A program made the position numbers and the translations under genes. A DNA stretch of 48,840 nt from an uncultured Alphaproteobacteria bacterium. Its GTDB lineage: Bacteria; Pseudomonadota; Alphaproteobacteria; Methylaequorales; Methylaequoraceae. The notes beneath the pieces were generated by a model, which was given only the letters and a program-made list of their open reading frames with translations, did not search any database and was not told the origin of the DNA. The DNA is taken from the NCBI GenBank assembly GCA_902563305.1, contig CACEWP010000008.1, positions 1 to 48,840 on the forward strand. The letters are read 5' to 3'. This document shows, piece by piece, positions 26,298 through 35,636 of the stretch. Within the stretch, counting starts at the first letter, position 1; each line of letters opens with the position of its first letter.

Positions 26298-27152
26298 ATG
26301 ATATCAAAAAAAATAAATGTTTCATTTGAATTTTTTCCACCCAAAAATGAGGAATCAATAACTTCACTTTGGACAAATATAAAAAGATTAGAACCCTTAG
26401 AACCTAAATTTATCTCTGTCACCTACGGTGCAGGCGGATCAACACGAGATTACACACATACATTAGTCAAAGAAATTAAGAAAAATACATCTCTCGTACC
26501 AGCTGCACATTTAACATGTATTGGCACCTCAAAAAATGAAATTGAAGCCATAGCAGAGGATTACTGGATTTCAGGAATAAAACATATCGTCGCACTTAGA
26601 GGGGACAAGAGAGATGAAGGTGAAAAAGAATTTAGTGACTTCACATATGCAACTGACTTGATAAAAGTCTTAAAAAAGAAATTTGATTTTGAAATTACTG
26701 TATCTGCTTATCCAGAAATGCATCCTGATTCGAGTTCGATGTCGCAAGAATATGATGTTCTAAAAAAAAAAATTGATTTAGGCGCAAGTAAAGCAATCAC
26801 TCAATTTTTCTTTGATGTAAACTGTTACTTTGATTTTATTGATGGAGCCCTTAAAAGAGGTATCAACATACCAATTATCCCAGGAATACTTCCGGTTACA
26901 AATTGTAAAAGAACACTAGATTTTGCGAGTAAAATGAACTGTAAAATGCCAAAATCTCTAATAGACATGTTTGATGGCTTGGACTCAGATCCTGAAACAA
27001 GAAAATTGGTTGCGACTACTATTGTATATGATCAATGCAGAAAATTAATTGAAGGAAACGTTAGAGATTTTCATTTTTATACTCTAAATAGAGCTGATTT
27101 ATCATTTGCTATTTGTCATATACTTGGTATCAGAACCTTAGGAAAGAATTAA
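26298..27152 (+). CDS. metF: 5,10-methylenetetrahydrofolate reductase
   Basis: MetF reduces 5,10-methylene-THF to 5-methyl-THF, the methyl donor for the cobalamin-dependent methionine synthase encoded just downstream. The TIM-barrel FAD enzyme motifs are visible: SFEFFPPKNEES (9-20), SVTYGAGGSTRD (40-51), AAHLTCIGTS, ALRGDKRDEG and the late QFFFDVNCYFDFID. The length of 284 residues is normal. The ATG at 26298 follows a 143-base gap that is almost entirely A/T runs. The next gene starts 3 bases after the stop, so metF-metH forms one operon for methionine regeneration. Confidence 0.95.
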   Translation: MISKKINVSFEFFPPKNEESITSLWTNIKRLEPLEPKFISVTYGAGGSTRDYTHTLVKEIKKNTSLVPAAHLTCIGTSKNEIEAIAEDYWISGIKHIVALRGDKRDEGEKEFSDFTYATDLIKVLKKKFDFEITVSAYPEMHPDSSSMSQEYDVLKKKIDLGASKAITQFFFDVNCYFDFIDGALKRGINIPIIPGILPVTNCKRTLDFASKMNCKMPKSLIDMFDGLDSDPETRKLVATTIVYDQCRKLIEGNVRDFHFYTLNRADLSFAICHILGIRTLGKN

Positions 27153-27155
27153 ATA

Positions 27156-28205
27156 ATGTCAAAAATTGATCAACTAAAAAAATTACTTGAACGAAAAATT
27201 ATGATTCTTGATGGAGCTATGGGGACGATGATCCAAAAAAAAAAGTTAAATGAGAACGACTTTAGAAATGAAAGATTTAAAAATCATAAAAATAATTTGT
27301 ATGGGAATAACGATATCTTAAATCTAACTCAGCAAAAACTTATATATGAGATTCATACTCTTTATCTCAATGCAGGTGCAGATATCATTGAAACTAATAC
27401 TTTTAACTCTACAAAAATTTCTCAAGCTGATTATAATTGTGAAGATCTTGTATTCGAATTAAACTTTGAAGGTGGAAAAATTGCTAGAAAAGCAGTTGAT
27501 GATTTTTTGAATAAAAATCCCGATGAATTAAAGTTTGTAGCTGGAGTTCTCGGCCCTACCAATAGGACTTGTTCCATGTCGCCAGACGTCAATGATCCAG
27601 GTTTCAGGAATACAAGTTTTGATGATTTGTTGGGTGATTACGAGGTTTGTGTTAATGCTCTTGTAAAAGCTAAAGTTGACATTATTTTTGTTGAAACAGT
27701 ATTTGATACCTTAAATGCAAAAGCTGCGTTAATGGCAATTAAAAATGTTGAGAAAACAAGTAATATAAAAATCCCAATTATGATCTCTTCCACTATAACA
27801 GACTTATCTGGAAGAACATTGTCAGGACAAACAGTAGAGGCATTTTATAATTCAGTAATGTACTCGGAACCTTTAAGTATAGGTTTAAATTGTGCACTTG
27901 GTCCTAAAGAACTAGAACCATATCTAATAGAGTTGAATAGGATTTCAGAAACGTACGTAAGCGTTCACCCAAATGCCGGTTTACCAAATGCATTTGGAGG
28001 ATATGATGAAACACCGGAATCAATGGCAAAATTTGTTAAAGAATGGTGTAAGAGTAACTATCTTAATATCGTAGGAGGATGTTGCGGAACAACTCCAGAG
28101 CATATTAAGATGATGAGCAAAACAACCAATAATGAAAATCCAAGGGAATTAAAAACCCAATCTAATAAACTCAGATTATCAGGTCTTGAGCCTTTCAGTT
28201 TTTAA
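27156..28205 (+). CDS. metH: Methionine synthase, homocysteine-binding half (split MetH)
   Basis: This stand-alone homocysteine S-methyltransferase module corresponds to the first domain of MetH. The barrel start [10 protein letters not shown] (18-27) and the zinc ligands Cys246 (GLNCALGP) and Cys309-Cys310 (VGGCCGTTP) are all present; these bind and activate the homocysteine thiol. The length of 349 residues equals one domain, and the gene ends in a proper TAA. The rest of MetH begins with its own ATG two bases later, so this is a true two-gene enzyme, not a frameshift. Split MetH directly after metF is a known alphaproteobacterial arrangement. Alone it would have no cobalamin site, so it must work with the next gene product. 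Confidence 0.93.
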   Translation: MSKIDQLKKLLERKIMILDGAMGTMIQKKKLNENDFRNERFKNHKNNLYGNNDILNLTQQKLIYEIHTLYLNAGADIIETNTFNSTKISQADYNCEDLVFELNFEGGKIARKAVDDFLNKNPDELKFVAGVLGPTNRTCSMSPDVNDPGFRNTSFDDLLGDYEVCVNALVKAKVDIIFVETVFDTLNAKAALMAIKNVEKTSNIKIPIMISSTITDLSGRTLSGQTVEAFYNSVMYSEPLSIGLNCALGPKELEPYLIELNRISETYVSVHPNAGLPNAFGGYDETPESMAKFVKEWCKSNYLNIVGGCCGTTPEHIKMMSKTTNNENPRELKTQSNKLRLSGLEPFSF

Positions 28206-28207
28206 TT

Positions 28208-30841
28208 ATGAATTCAAATGTAAAATTTATAAATATTGGTGAAAGAACAAACGTTACTGGATCGGCAAAGTTTAAGAAACTAATATTATCAAACGATTTT
28301 CAAGAGGCTATCAAAGTGGCTAAAGAACAAATTGAAAATGGTGCTCAAATAATTGATATAAATATGGATGAGGGATTATTAGATTCAGAGAAAGCTATGG
28401 TTACATTCTTGAATCAGATTTCTGTTGAACCTGATATTGCTAAAGTTCCCTTTATGATAGATTCCTCAAAGTGGTCTGTAATAGAGGCTGGATTAAAATG
28501 TGTTCAAGGAAAATCTATAGTTAATTCTATTAGTTTGAAGGAAGGAGAATCTTCATTTTTAGAGCAAGCATCAAAAGTAAAAGCATACGGTGCTGCAGTT
28601 GTAGTTATGGCATTTGATGAAAAAGGGCAAGCGGAGACTACAGAGAGAAAGTTCGATATCTGTAAAAGGGCTTATGAAACGTTAACTAAAAAAATAGACT
28701 TTCCTCCACAAGATATTATTTTTGACCCTAATATTTTTGCTGTTGCTACTGGAATCGAGGAGCATAATAATTACGCTGTAGATTTTTTTGAGGCTACAAA
28801 GCTTATTAAAAAAAACCTTCCTTTAGTGAAAGTATCTGGAGGAGTTTCAAATGTGTCTTTTAGTTTTAGGGGAAACAATCAAGTAAGGGAAGCAATGCAT
28901 TCTTGTTTTCTTTATCATGCTATAAAAGCAGGACTTGATATGGCAATCATAAATGCTGGCCAAATCACTATTTATGAACAAATTCCTAAAGATTTAAAGA
29001 CATGTATAGAGGATGTTCTTTTTAATAAAAAAAAAGATGCTACAGAAAATCTTATTGAAATTTCTAAAAAATATTCTGGTACTACCGAAAGAAGAAAGAT
29101 TGATAAGAAGTGGAGAAATAAAAAATTAGAAAAAAAAGTAGAGTATGCACTTGTTAATGGAATTAATGATTTTATTGAGGAGGATACCGAAAAACTTAGA
29201 CAACAGTTTAGTTCACCACTTGAAATTATTGAAGGTCCTCTAATGGATGGTATGAATGTAGTAGGGGATTTGTTTGGATCTGGCAAGATGTTTTTGCCTC
29301 AGGTTGTTAAGTCTGCGAGGGTAATGAAGCAGTCAGTAGCTTACTTATTACCATTTATGGAAAATGACAAAAAATCCAAGAAGACTTCCAAAGGAAAAAT
29401 TCTTTTGGCAACTGTCAAAGGAGATGTTCACGATATTGGTAAAAATATTGTTGGGGTAGTCTTACAATGTAATAATTTTGAGATAATCGATCTGGGAGTT
29501 ATGGTTCCATCAAATCGGATAGTTGAAACAGCAATTAAAGAAAATGTTGATCTAATTGGTTTATCGGGTTTGATAACTCCCAGTCTGGATGAAATGTGTT
29601 TTGTTGCAAGCGAATTAGAAAGGAATAAAGTAAATAAGCCATTATTAATTGGAGGTGCAACTACAAGTAAAATTCATACTGCAATAAAGATTGATCCACT
29701 TTATAATTTTGGAGTTTGTCATGTTAACGACGCTTCTAAAGCAGTATCTGTTGCTTCAAATATGATCTCAAAAAGCAAATGTCGTCCATTTGTTGAATCA
29801 TTAAAAAAGGAGTATTCCAATCTAAGAACGAATTATTATAAAAAAGAAAAAGTTTCTAATAATAGTCTGAATATTTGCAGGAAAAATAAATTCTTGATTG
29901 AGTGGGATAATTATACTCCAAAAAAGCCAAGCAATTTAAAATTACAGATTTTAAATAATGTTTCCATAAATAAAATTCTAAAGTTTGTTGATTGGAAACC
30001 ATTCTTTGAAGCTTGGGAACTTTATGGAAATTATCCGGATATTTTTAAAGATGAAGTTGTAGGAAGTGCGGCCAAAGAACTCTGGAACGATGCGCAAAAA
30101 ATGATAAAAAAAATAATAGAAAAAAAACTTACAACTCCAAAATGCGTTTTTGGTTTTTGGCCCGCAAACTCTGAGGGTGATGATGTAATTATTTATGACT
30201 CAGAAAAAAGAAATAAAATTCTAAAAAAATTCTTTTTTTTGAGACAACAAGTAAATAGAGCAAAATCTAATAGATCTAATTATTGCTTAGCAGATTTTAT
30301 TGCTCCTGTTGGGATGAAAGATGATTTTATTGGTGGCTTCTTAGTAACTGCAGGCATTGGTATTGAAAAATTAGCAAAAAAATACGAGATGGATAATGAT
30401 GATTATAATTCAATATTAGTAAAATCTATCGGTGATAGGATAGCTGAAGCCTTCGCTGAAATGCTGCATAAAGAAGTGAGAACTAAGCATTGGGGTTATA
30501 AAAAAAATGAAAACTTGAATAATAAAGATTTAATTGCAGAAAAATTTGACGGAATAAGACCCGCACCTGGATATCCAGCTTGTCCAGATCATACCGAAAA
30601 GAAGACTCTATTTGAGTTATTAGAGGTTTCTAAGAACTTGAAGGTAAATCTGACTGAGAGTTTTGCAATGTCTCCAGCTAGCTCTGTTTCAGGTTTATAC
30701 TTTGCAAACCCAAACTCGAGTTATTTTGGAATTGGAAAAGTCTATAAAGATCAGATTGAAGATTATGCAAATAGAAAAGGAGAAAAGGTAGAAGTCATTG
30801 AAAAATGGCTAGGCCCTAACCTCGGATATTCCCCCGAATAA
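28208..30841 (+). CDS. metH: Methionine synthase, folate/cobalamin/AdoMet half (split MetH)
   Basis: This is the remaining three-quarters of cobalamin-dependent methionine synthase. Order: the pterin-binding barrel ([18 protein letters not shown], 7-24; IIDINMDEG, 48-56), the cobalamin cap helices (about 300-385), the cobalamin-binding Rossmann domain with DVHDIGKN (406-413, where His408 is the lower axial cobalt ligand), and the C-terminal AdoMet reactivation domain with [15 protein letters not shown] and [11 protein letters not shown]. At 877 residues it is complete except for the homocysteine module supplied by the preceding gene. The organism therefore depends on vitamin B12 for this route; no B12-independent metE is in the window. 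Gene separation is two bases, implying coupled translation. Confidence 0.95.
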   Translation: MNSNVKFINIGERTNVTGSAKFKKLILSNDFQEAIKVAKEQIENGAQIIDINMDEGLLDSEKAMVTFLNQISVEPDIAKVPFMIDSSKWSVIEAGLKCVQGKSIVNSISLKEGESSFLEQASKVKAYGAAVVVMAFDEKGQAETTERKFDICKRAYETLTKKIDFPPQDIIFDPNIFAVATGIEEHNNYAVDFFEATKLIKKNLPLVKVSGGVSNVSFSFRGNNQVREAMHSCFLYHAIKAGLDMAIINAGQITIYEQIPKDLKTCIEDVLFNKKKDATENLIEISKKYSGTTERRKIDKKWRNKKLEKKVEYALVNGINDFIEEDTEKLRQQFSSPLEIIEGPLMDGMNVVGDLFGSGKMFLPQVVKSARVMKQSVAYLLPFMENDKKSKKTSKGKILLATVKGDVHDIGKNIVGVVLQCNNFEIIDLGVMVPSNRIVETAIKENVDLIGLSGLITPSLDEMCFVASELERNKVNKPLLIGGATTSKIHTAIKIDPLYNFGVCHVNDASKAVSVASNMISKSKCRPFVESLKKEYSNLRTNYYKKEKVSNNSLNICRKNKFLIEWDNYTPKKPSNLKLQILNNVSINKILKFVDWKPFFEAWELYGNYPDIFKDEVVGSAAKELWNDAQKMIKKIIEKKLTTPKCVFGFWPANSEGDDVIIYDSEKRNKILKKFFFLRQQVNRAKSNRSNYCLADFIAPVGMKDDFIGGFLVTAGIGIEKLAKKYEMDNDDYNSILVKSIGDRIAEAFAEMLHKEVRTKHWGYKKNENLNNKDLIAEKFDGIRPAPGYPACPDHTEKKTLFELLEVSKNLKVNLTESFAMSPASSVSGLYFANPNSSYFGIGKVYKDQIEDYANRKGEKVEVIEKWLGPNLGYSPE

Positions 30842-30856
30842 TTAAAACAGTAATTA

Positions 30857-32992
30857 ATGAATAAACTAAAAATACCCACCCCAGTTTTTTTGGATAATTT
30901 AAATGAACAGCAGAAAAAAGCTGTTTTAGATACAGAGGGACCGCTTCTAGTTTTGTCAGGTGCTGGTACAGGAAAAACGAAAGTGCTGACAACAAGGTTG
31001 GCAAGTATAATTTATAATAGAAAAGCAAAAATATCAGAAATTTTTTGTGTAACCTTTACTAATAAGGCAGCGCTGGAAATGAAAACAAGAGTAGAGAAGA
31101 TTCTAAGTCATCCAGTTGAGGGGATGTTCATTGGAACATTTCATTCAATTGGATTAAAATTTCTAAGAAAAAATTCTGAATTAGTTGGTCTGAAAGCTGA
31201 TTTTACTATTCTTGATAAAGATGATCAACTGAGGCTTATAAAGCAAGTAATTGCTATGGAAGATTTGGATCCTAAGCTTTATGTCCCAAAAAACTTTTTA
31301 TACATGATTGATCAGGTTAAAAATTCAGGTTTAGAAATAAATCAAACAAACAATCATAAATTCGAAATTGAGACCAAAGGTAAATTCAGTCAGATATATA
31401 AATTATATCAAATGAGACTTTTAAACTATAATTCTGTTGATTTTGGAGACCTGATTTTATTACCCATAAAGTTGTTTAAAGAGAATAGAGATATCCTTAG
31501 TTTTTATCAACAAAAATTCAAATATACCTTAGTTGACGAATACCAGGATACCAATGCAGCACAATATATGCTTTTAAGATTACTAACTGAAGTTAAACAA
31601 AATATTTGTTGTGTGGGTGATGAAGACCAATCTATATACGGTTGGAGGGGTGCTCAACTTAAAAATATTCTTAATTTTGAGAAGGATTTTGAAAATTCTA
31701 AGATAATCAGGTTAGAGCAAAATTATAGATCCTCGGGAAATATACTTCAAGCTGCCTCTTCGCTCATTTCTGAAAATAAAGAAAGAATTGGAAAGAAGTT
31801 ATGGACTTCAGATGGAGACGGTGAGCCTGTAGTCATAAATAATCTTGAGGATGACGATTTTGAGGCGATTTTTATTTCTCAGAAGATTCACGAATTAAGA
31901 AAATCTCAAATTTCTCTTTCACAAATTGCAATTCTAACTAGAGCAAGTTTTCAATTTAAAGATATTGAGGATAGATTCTTGAAAGAAAATATAAAATATA
32001 AAGTTATTGGTGGTCTACGATTTTATGAAAGGGCAGAGGTCAAAGATGCAATGGCGTATTTAAGAATAATTATTAATAAATCAGATAATTTATCTCTAGA
32101 GAGAATTTTGAATGTTCCAAAAAGGGGCATAGGTAAGGGTTTGATTCAAAAGCTTAATGATATTGCAAATAATAAAAATGTTTCACTTTTCAAAGCACTT
32201 AAGTTAATTTGTGAATCAGGAAAACTTAATGTTTCTCAAAAAAAAAATATCGAAGAATTTGTTTTAATTATAGAAAAACATACATCAATGTTGAAAAGCC
32301 AAAATCATTTTGAAACAGCAGGATCTCTTCTTGACGATATTGGTTATACAGGAATGTTACAAAAAGAGAAAACTCCGGAATCAGAGGGTAGATTAGAGAA
32401 TCTAAAAAAGCTTATCACAGATCTTAAAAACAGGAACTCTATTGAAGAATTTATTGAAGAGGTAAGCCTTTTGACAGACACATTAAATGAAGGAAACTTT
32501 GCAGAAAAAGTTTCAATAATGACACTGCACAGTGCTAAAGGACTTGAATTTGATTATGTTTTTCTTCCAGGATGGGAAGAGGGAATTTTTCCTAACCAAA
32601 GAAATATTGATGAATATGGTAATAAAGGTCTTGAAGAGGAAAGACGATTGGCTTACGTAGGTATAACTAGAGCAAGAAAAAAACTGAATATTTCATATGT
32701 AAACTTTAGGAAACAATATAACTATAGTATTTATCGTTCAATACCTTCTAGATTTTTATCTGAGCTTCCGCAAAAAAATTGTAGACTAATCCAAGTAAGT
32801 AAAAAAATAGATAAAGAAAGAAAGAAACTAAAACAATTTTCAAGCTCGGTTTTCTCTATAGGAGAAAAAGTAAGACATAAAGAATTTGGCTTGGGCATTA
32901 TATTAGGAATCTCTGATAATAAACTTCAAATCAGATTTGATAATTCAGGAGAAGTGATTAAAATTTTCTCTGACTACGTTTCAAAAATATAA
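30857..32992 (+). CDS. uvrD: UvrD/PcrA/Rep-family ATP-dependent DNA helicase
   Basis: A superfamily 1 3'-5' helicase acting in excision and mismatch repair and fork maintenance. The helicase motifs appear in order: LNEQQKKAV (Q motif, 15-23), Walker A SGAGTGKT (34-41), GTFHSIGLKFL, DEYQDTN (motif II), GDEDQSIYGWRGA (III), LEQNYRSS (IV), TLHSAKGLEFDYVF (V) and AYVGITRARKKL (VI). The C-terminal tail GEKVRHKEFGLGIILGI is the Tudor-like RNA-polymerase/UvrB interaction fold seen in UvrD and PcrA. At 711 residues it is full length. It lies 15 bases after metH and 5 bases before prmA. UvrD versus PcrA naming is a matter of convention here. Confidence 0.94.
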   Translation: MNKLKIPTPVFLDNLNEQQKKAVLDTEGPLLVLSGAGTGKTKVLTTRLASIIYNRKAKISEIFCVTFTNKAALEMKTRVEKILSHPVEGMFIGTFHSIGLKFLRKNSELVGLKADFTILDKDDQLRLIKQVIAMEDLDPKLYVPKNFLYMIDQVKNSGLEINQTNNHKFEIETKGKFSQIYKLYQMRLLNYNSVDFGDLILLPIKLFKENRDILSFYQQKFKYTLVDEYQDTNAAQYMLLRLLTEVKQNICCVGDEDQSIYGWRGAQLKNILNFEKDFENSKIIRLEQNYRSSGNILQAASSLISENKERIGKKLWTSDGDGEPVVINNLEDDDFEAIFISQKIHELRKSQISLSQIAILTRASFQFKDIEDRFLKENIKYKVIGGLRFYERAEVKDAMAYLRIIINKSDNLSLERILNVPKRGIGKGLIQKLNDIANNKNVSLFKALKLICESGKLNVSQKKNIEEFVLIIEKHTSMLKSQNHFETAGSLLDDIGYTGMLQKEKTPESEGRLENLKKLITDLKNRNSIEEFIEEVSLLTDTLNEGNFAEKVSIMTLHSAKGLEFDYVFLPGWEEGIFPNQRNIDEYGNKGLEEERRLAYVGITRARKKLNISYVNFRKQYNYSIYRSIPSRFLSELPQKNCRLIQVSKKIDKERKKLKQFSSSVFSIGEKVRHKEFGLGIILGISDNKLQIRFDNSGEVIKIFSDYVSKI

Positions 32993-32997
32993 AAAAC

Positions 32998-33831
32998 TTG
33001 AAAAAAATTTCAGCAAAAATCAAAATTGAAAAAAAAAACGATAGGATTCTATCACTTTTAAACACATTTGATAATATTTCAATATTTCCGTCGGACCAAA
33101 ACTTTCAAATAGAATTATTTCTTGAAGATTCAAAAATTAAAAGTTCATTATTAGACAAAGTTAAAAAAGAATTTAATGATTTTGAATGCAGTGAAATAAA
33201 GAAGAGAAATTGGGTTATTCAAAATAGAAAGGACGACAAGGGCATTCGGTCGGAATTATTTTTTATATCTCAAGGGCTATCAAATAAAAAAAAAGAAAAC
33301 AAGAAATATAAATTAGTTATTCCAGGCAATAATGCATTTGGAACAGGTTGTCATGCATCTACTTATCTATCAATTAAAGGAATAGAATATCTTACCAAAA
33401 AAATAAAATTTTTCAAAATTTGTGATTTAGGGACAGGTTCCGGAATTCTTTCATTTGTTTTATATAAAATAACTAAACAAAATATTATATCTGTAGATAT
33501 AGATCCAATTACAAAAGAATGTTTTTTAGATAATACTAAGAATAATTTTTTAAAAAGAAACTTTTTTTTAATAAATGATGGACTTAAATGTAATTATCTT
33601 AGAAACAAAAAGTTTGATTTGATAGTATCTAATATGTTATGCAATGTTCAAAAGAAAATTGTAAAAGATTCTTACAAGAGACTCAAAGTTAATGGACGAA
33701 TTATAATTTCTGGAATCATAGTTGAACAAGAGAATGAGATAGTTTCGTATTTTAATAAATTTAATTTAAATTTAGAAAAAAAATTTTATAGTTCTAACTG
33801 GGTAGCTCTAATATTTGTAAAGTCAGGATAA
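32998..33831 (+). CDS. prmA: Ribosomal protein L11 methyltransferase
   Basis: This AdoMet-dependent enzyme trimethylates ribosomal protein L11. The C-terminal Rossmann domain has the PrmA-specific NAFGTGCHAST (112-122; the family reads FGTGxHxTT), motif I CDLGTGSGILSF (142-153), the acidic SVDIDP (165-170) and a substrate-side SNMLCN corresponding to the usual ANILxxPL. The N-terminal 100 residues form the poorly conserved L11-recognition domain. The length of 277 residues is slightly short but typical. The start is TTG, 5 bases after the uvrD stop. The divergent active-site stretch (SNML instead of ANIL) keeps the Asn. The PrmA call is supported by the FGTGxH signature. Confidence 0.85.
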   Translation: MKKISAKIKIEKKNDRILSLLNTFDNISIFPSDQNFQIELFLEDSKIKSSLLDKVKKEFNDFECSEIKKRNWVIQNRKDDKGIRSELFFISQGLSNKKKENKKYKLVIPGNNAFGTGCHASTYLSIKGIEYLTKKIKFFKICDLGTGSGILSFVLYKITKQNIISVDIDPITKECFLDNTKNNFLKRNFFLINDGLKCNYLRNKKFDLIVSNMLCNVQKKIVKDSYKRLKVNGRIIISGIIVEQENEIVSYFNKFNLNLEKKFYSSNWVALIFVKSG

Positions 33832-33835
33832 AGGT

Positions 33836-35572
33836 TTGGAAAATAATTTAAATAAAGTTTTAAAAGAACTCTCAAAAAATAAAAATGATTTTTATATGAT
33901 TTCTTCTTCTGATGAAAATCTTGATGAATATGTTCCTGAAGAAAATAAGAGATTGCGCTGGCTCACAAATTTTTCTGGTACGAATGGTATTGCACTTATT
34001 TCAAAAAAAAAAAAATATTTTTTTACTGATGGTAGATATCTTCTACAAGCTAAAAAAGAAATTAAAAAAGATTTTCAGATCATTGATTTATCTGACGAAG
34101 ATTTTTTTTCTTTTATAAAAAAAACAATTAGTAATAAGAAACTATTGATAGATTTTAGACTTTTTAAAGTGAATTTTATAAAAAATCTCATCAAAATTTC
34201 ACAATTAATCTCTTTGAAAATAAAACATGATAATAATAATCTGATTGATAAGATTTGGGAAAATAGACCAACAGAAAAGAAAAGAGAATTTTTTTTTTTA
34301 AACCATGAAATCTCTGGTGAGAATACTTCCTCAAAAAAAAAAAAAATTTTTGCAAATTCTAAATACGATTACATTATTTTAACATCATCTGCTTCAATAT
34401 GTTGGTTGATGAATATTAGAGGATACGATCTTGAACATACGCCTTTAGTTTTTTGTAAGGCAATTATAACAAAATCATATACAAAACTATTTATTGATAA
34501 AAGTAAAATTCCCAATAGTACTAAAATAAGAAAAGGATTGAATATTTTAGATATTACAAAGTTCGATAAAGAGATTACTAATCTTCCTAAAAGCTCAAAA
34601 ATTCTTTTAGATTCTGAAGTTTCATATTTTTATTATGAATTAATGATAAATTCCGGACTTAAACCAGATTTGCAAAATGATCCTTGTGAACTTATCAAAT
34701 GCCAAAAAAATGATATAGAAATTAAAAATGCAAGAAAATTTCATATTTGGGATGGCGTATCTTTGGTTAAATTTTTTCATTGGTTAGAGAAACAAAACTT
34801 TAATTTAGGTTTAAACGAAATTAAAGTTTCGAAAAAACTTGAAGAAATAAGAAAAAGTAATACAAGATTCTTCTCATGTAGTTTTGATACCATTTCTGCA
34901 TGTGGAAAAAATGGATCTATAATTCATTACAATCCCAAACAAAATAATAAAAAATTAGAATCTGGTGAACTCTATTTATGTGATTCGGGTGCACAATACA
35001 TTGGAGCGACTACTGATTGTACCAGAACTATTTATCTTGGTAGTCATAGGCCCAAGAAAGAGTTTGTATCAAACTATACTAGAGTTTTACAAGGACACAT
35101 AAATTTAGCAATGCTCAAGTTCCCTTATGGAACTAAAGGTCACCAAATTGACAGCATTGCAAGATATTTTTTGTGGCAAAATGGGATGGATTATAATCAT
35201 GGTACTGGACACGGTGTTGGAAGCTTTCTGGGGGTTCATGAAGGTCCTCAATCAATTTCAAAAAGAATTAATAAATTTGTTTTAAAAAAAGGAATGATTG
35301 TTTCAAATGAACCCGGTTACTACAAGGATAACAAATATGGAATAAGAATTGAGAATCTTCTTTTAGTGAAATTATCTAAATATAGAGGTTTTTTAGAATT
35401 TGATGACCTTACACTATTTCCATATGAAAGAAATTTGATAGATATAGAAATGCTTTCTAATCAACAAGTAAGCTGGATAAACGAATATCATGAAAAAGTT
35501 TACAAGAAACTAAAAAAATATTTATCAGAGGAAATTAAATCATGGCTGTATAAAAAGACGAGAAAAATTTAG
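33836..35572 (+). CDS. pepP: Xaa-Pro aminopeptidase (aminopeptidase P, M24B)
   Basis: This metallopeptidase removes N-terminal residues preceding proline. It has the three-domain long form: two creatinase-like N-terminal domains (the first with RLRWLTNFSGTNG, 39-51) and a C-terminal pita-bread catalytic domain. All five metal ligands are present: Asp383 and Asp394 (CDSGAQYIGATTDCTR), His459 (HGTGHGVG), Glu492 (NEPGYY) and Glu506 (GIRIEN). The HEGPQ motif follows. The length of 578 residues is normal. The start is TTG at 33836, five bases after prmA; the alternative ATG at residue 21 would cut into the first domain. Two separate A13 runs and a T11 run occur within the frame, a slippage risk. 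The product is cytoplasmic, with no signal peptide. Confidence 0.92.
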   Translation: MENNLNKVLKELSKNKNDFYMISSSDENLDEYVPEENKRLRWLTNFSGTNGIALISKKKKYFFTDGRYLLQAKKEIKKDFQIIDLSDEDFFSFIKKTISNKKLLIDFRLFKVNFIKNLIKISQLISLKIKHDNNNLIDKIWENRPTEKKREFFFLNHEISGENTSSKKKKIFANSKYDYIILTSSASICWLMNIRGYDLEHTPLVFCKAIITKSYTKLFIDKSKIPNSTKIRKGLNILDITKFDKEITNLPKSSKILLDSEVSYFYYELMINSGLKPDLQNDPCELIKCQKNDIEIKNARKFHIWDGVSLVKFFHWLEKQNFNLGLNEIKVSKKLEEIRKSNTRFFSCSFDTISACGKNGSIIHYNPKQNNKKLESGELYLCDSGAQYIGATTDCTRTIYLGSHRPKKEFVSNYTRVLQGHINLAMLKFPYGTKGHQIDSIARYFLWQNGMDYNHGTGHGVGSFLGVHEGPQSISKRINKFVLKKGMIVSNEPGYYKDNKYGIRIENLLLVKLSKYRGFLEFDDLTLFPYERNLIDIEMLSNQQVSWINEYHEKVYKKLKKYLSEEIKSWLYKKTRKI

Positions 35573-35636
35573 CCTACTGATTTTTAATTAAAGAAATCGA
35601 TAAAATAGATTTGAAGAATAAAATCTAGTATACACT

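Noticed and set aside
35573-35636. Terminator hairpin AGATTT/AAATCT between pepP and recN.
   Set aside because: A six-base A/T-rich stem without a T-run is not convincing evidence.
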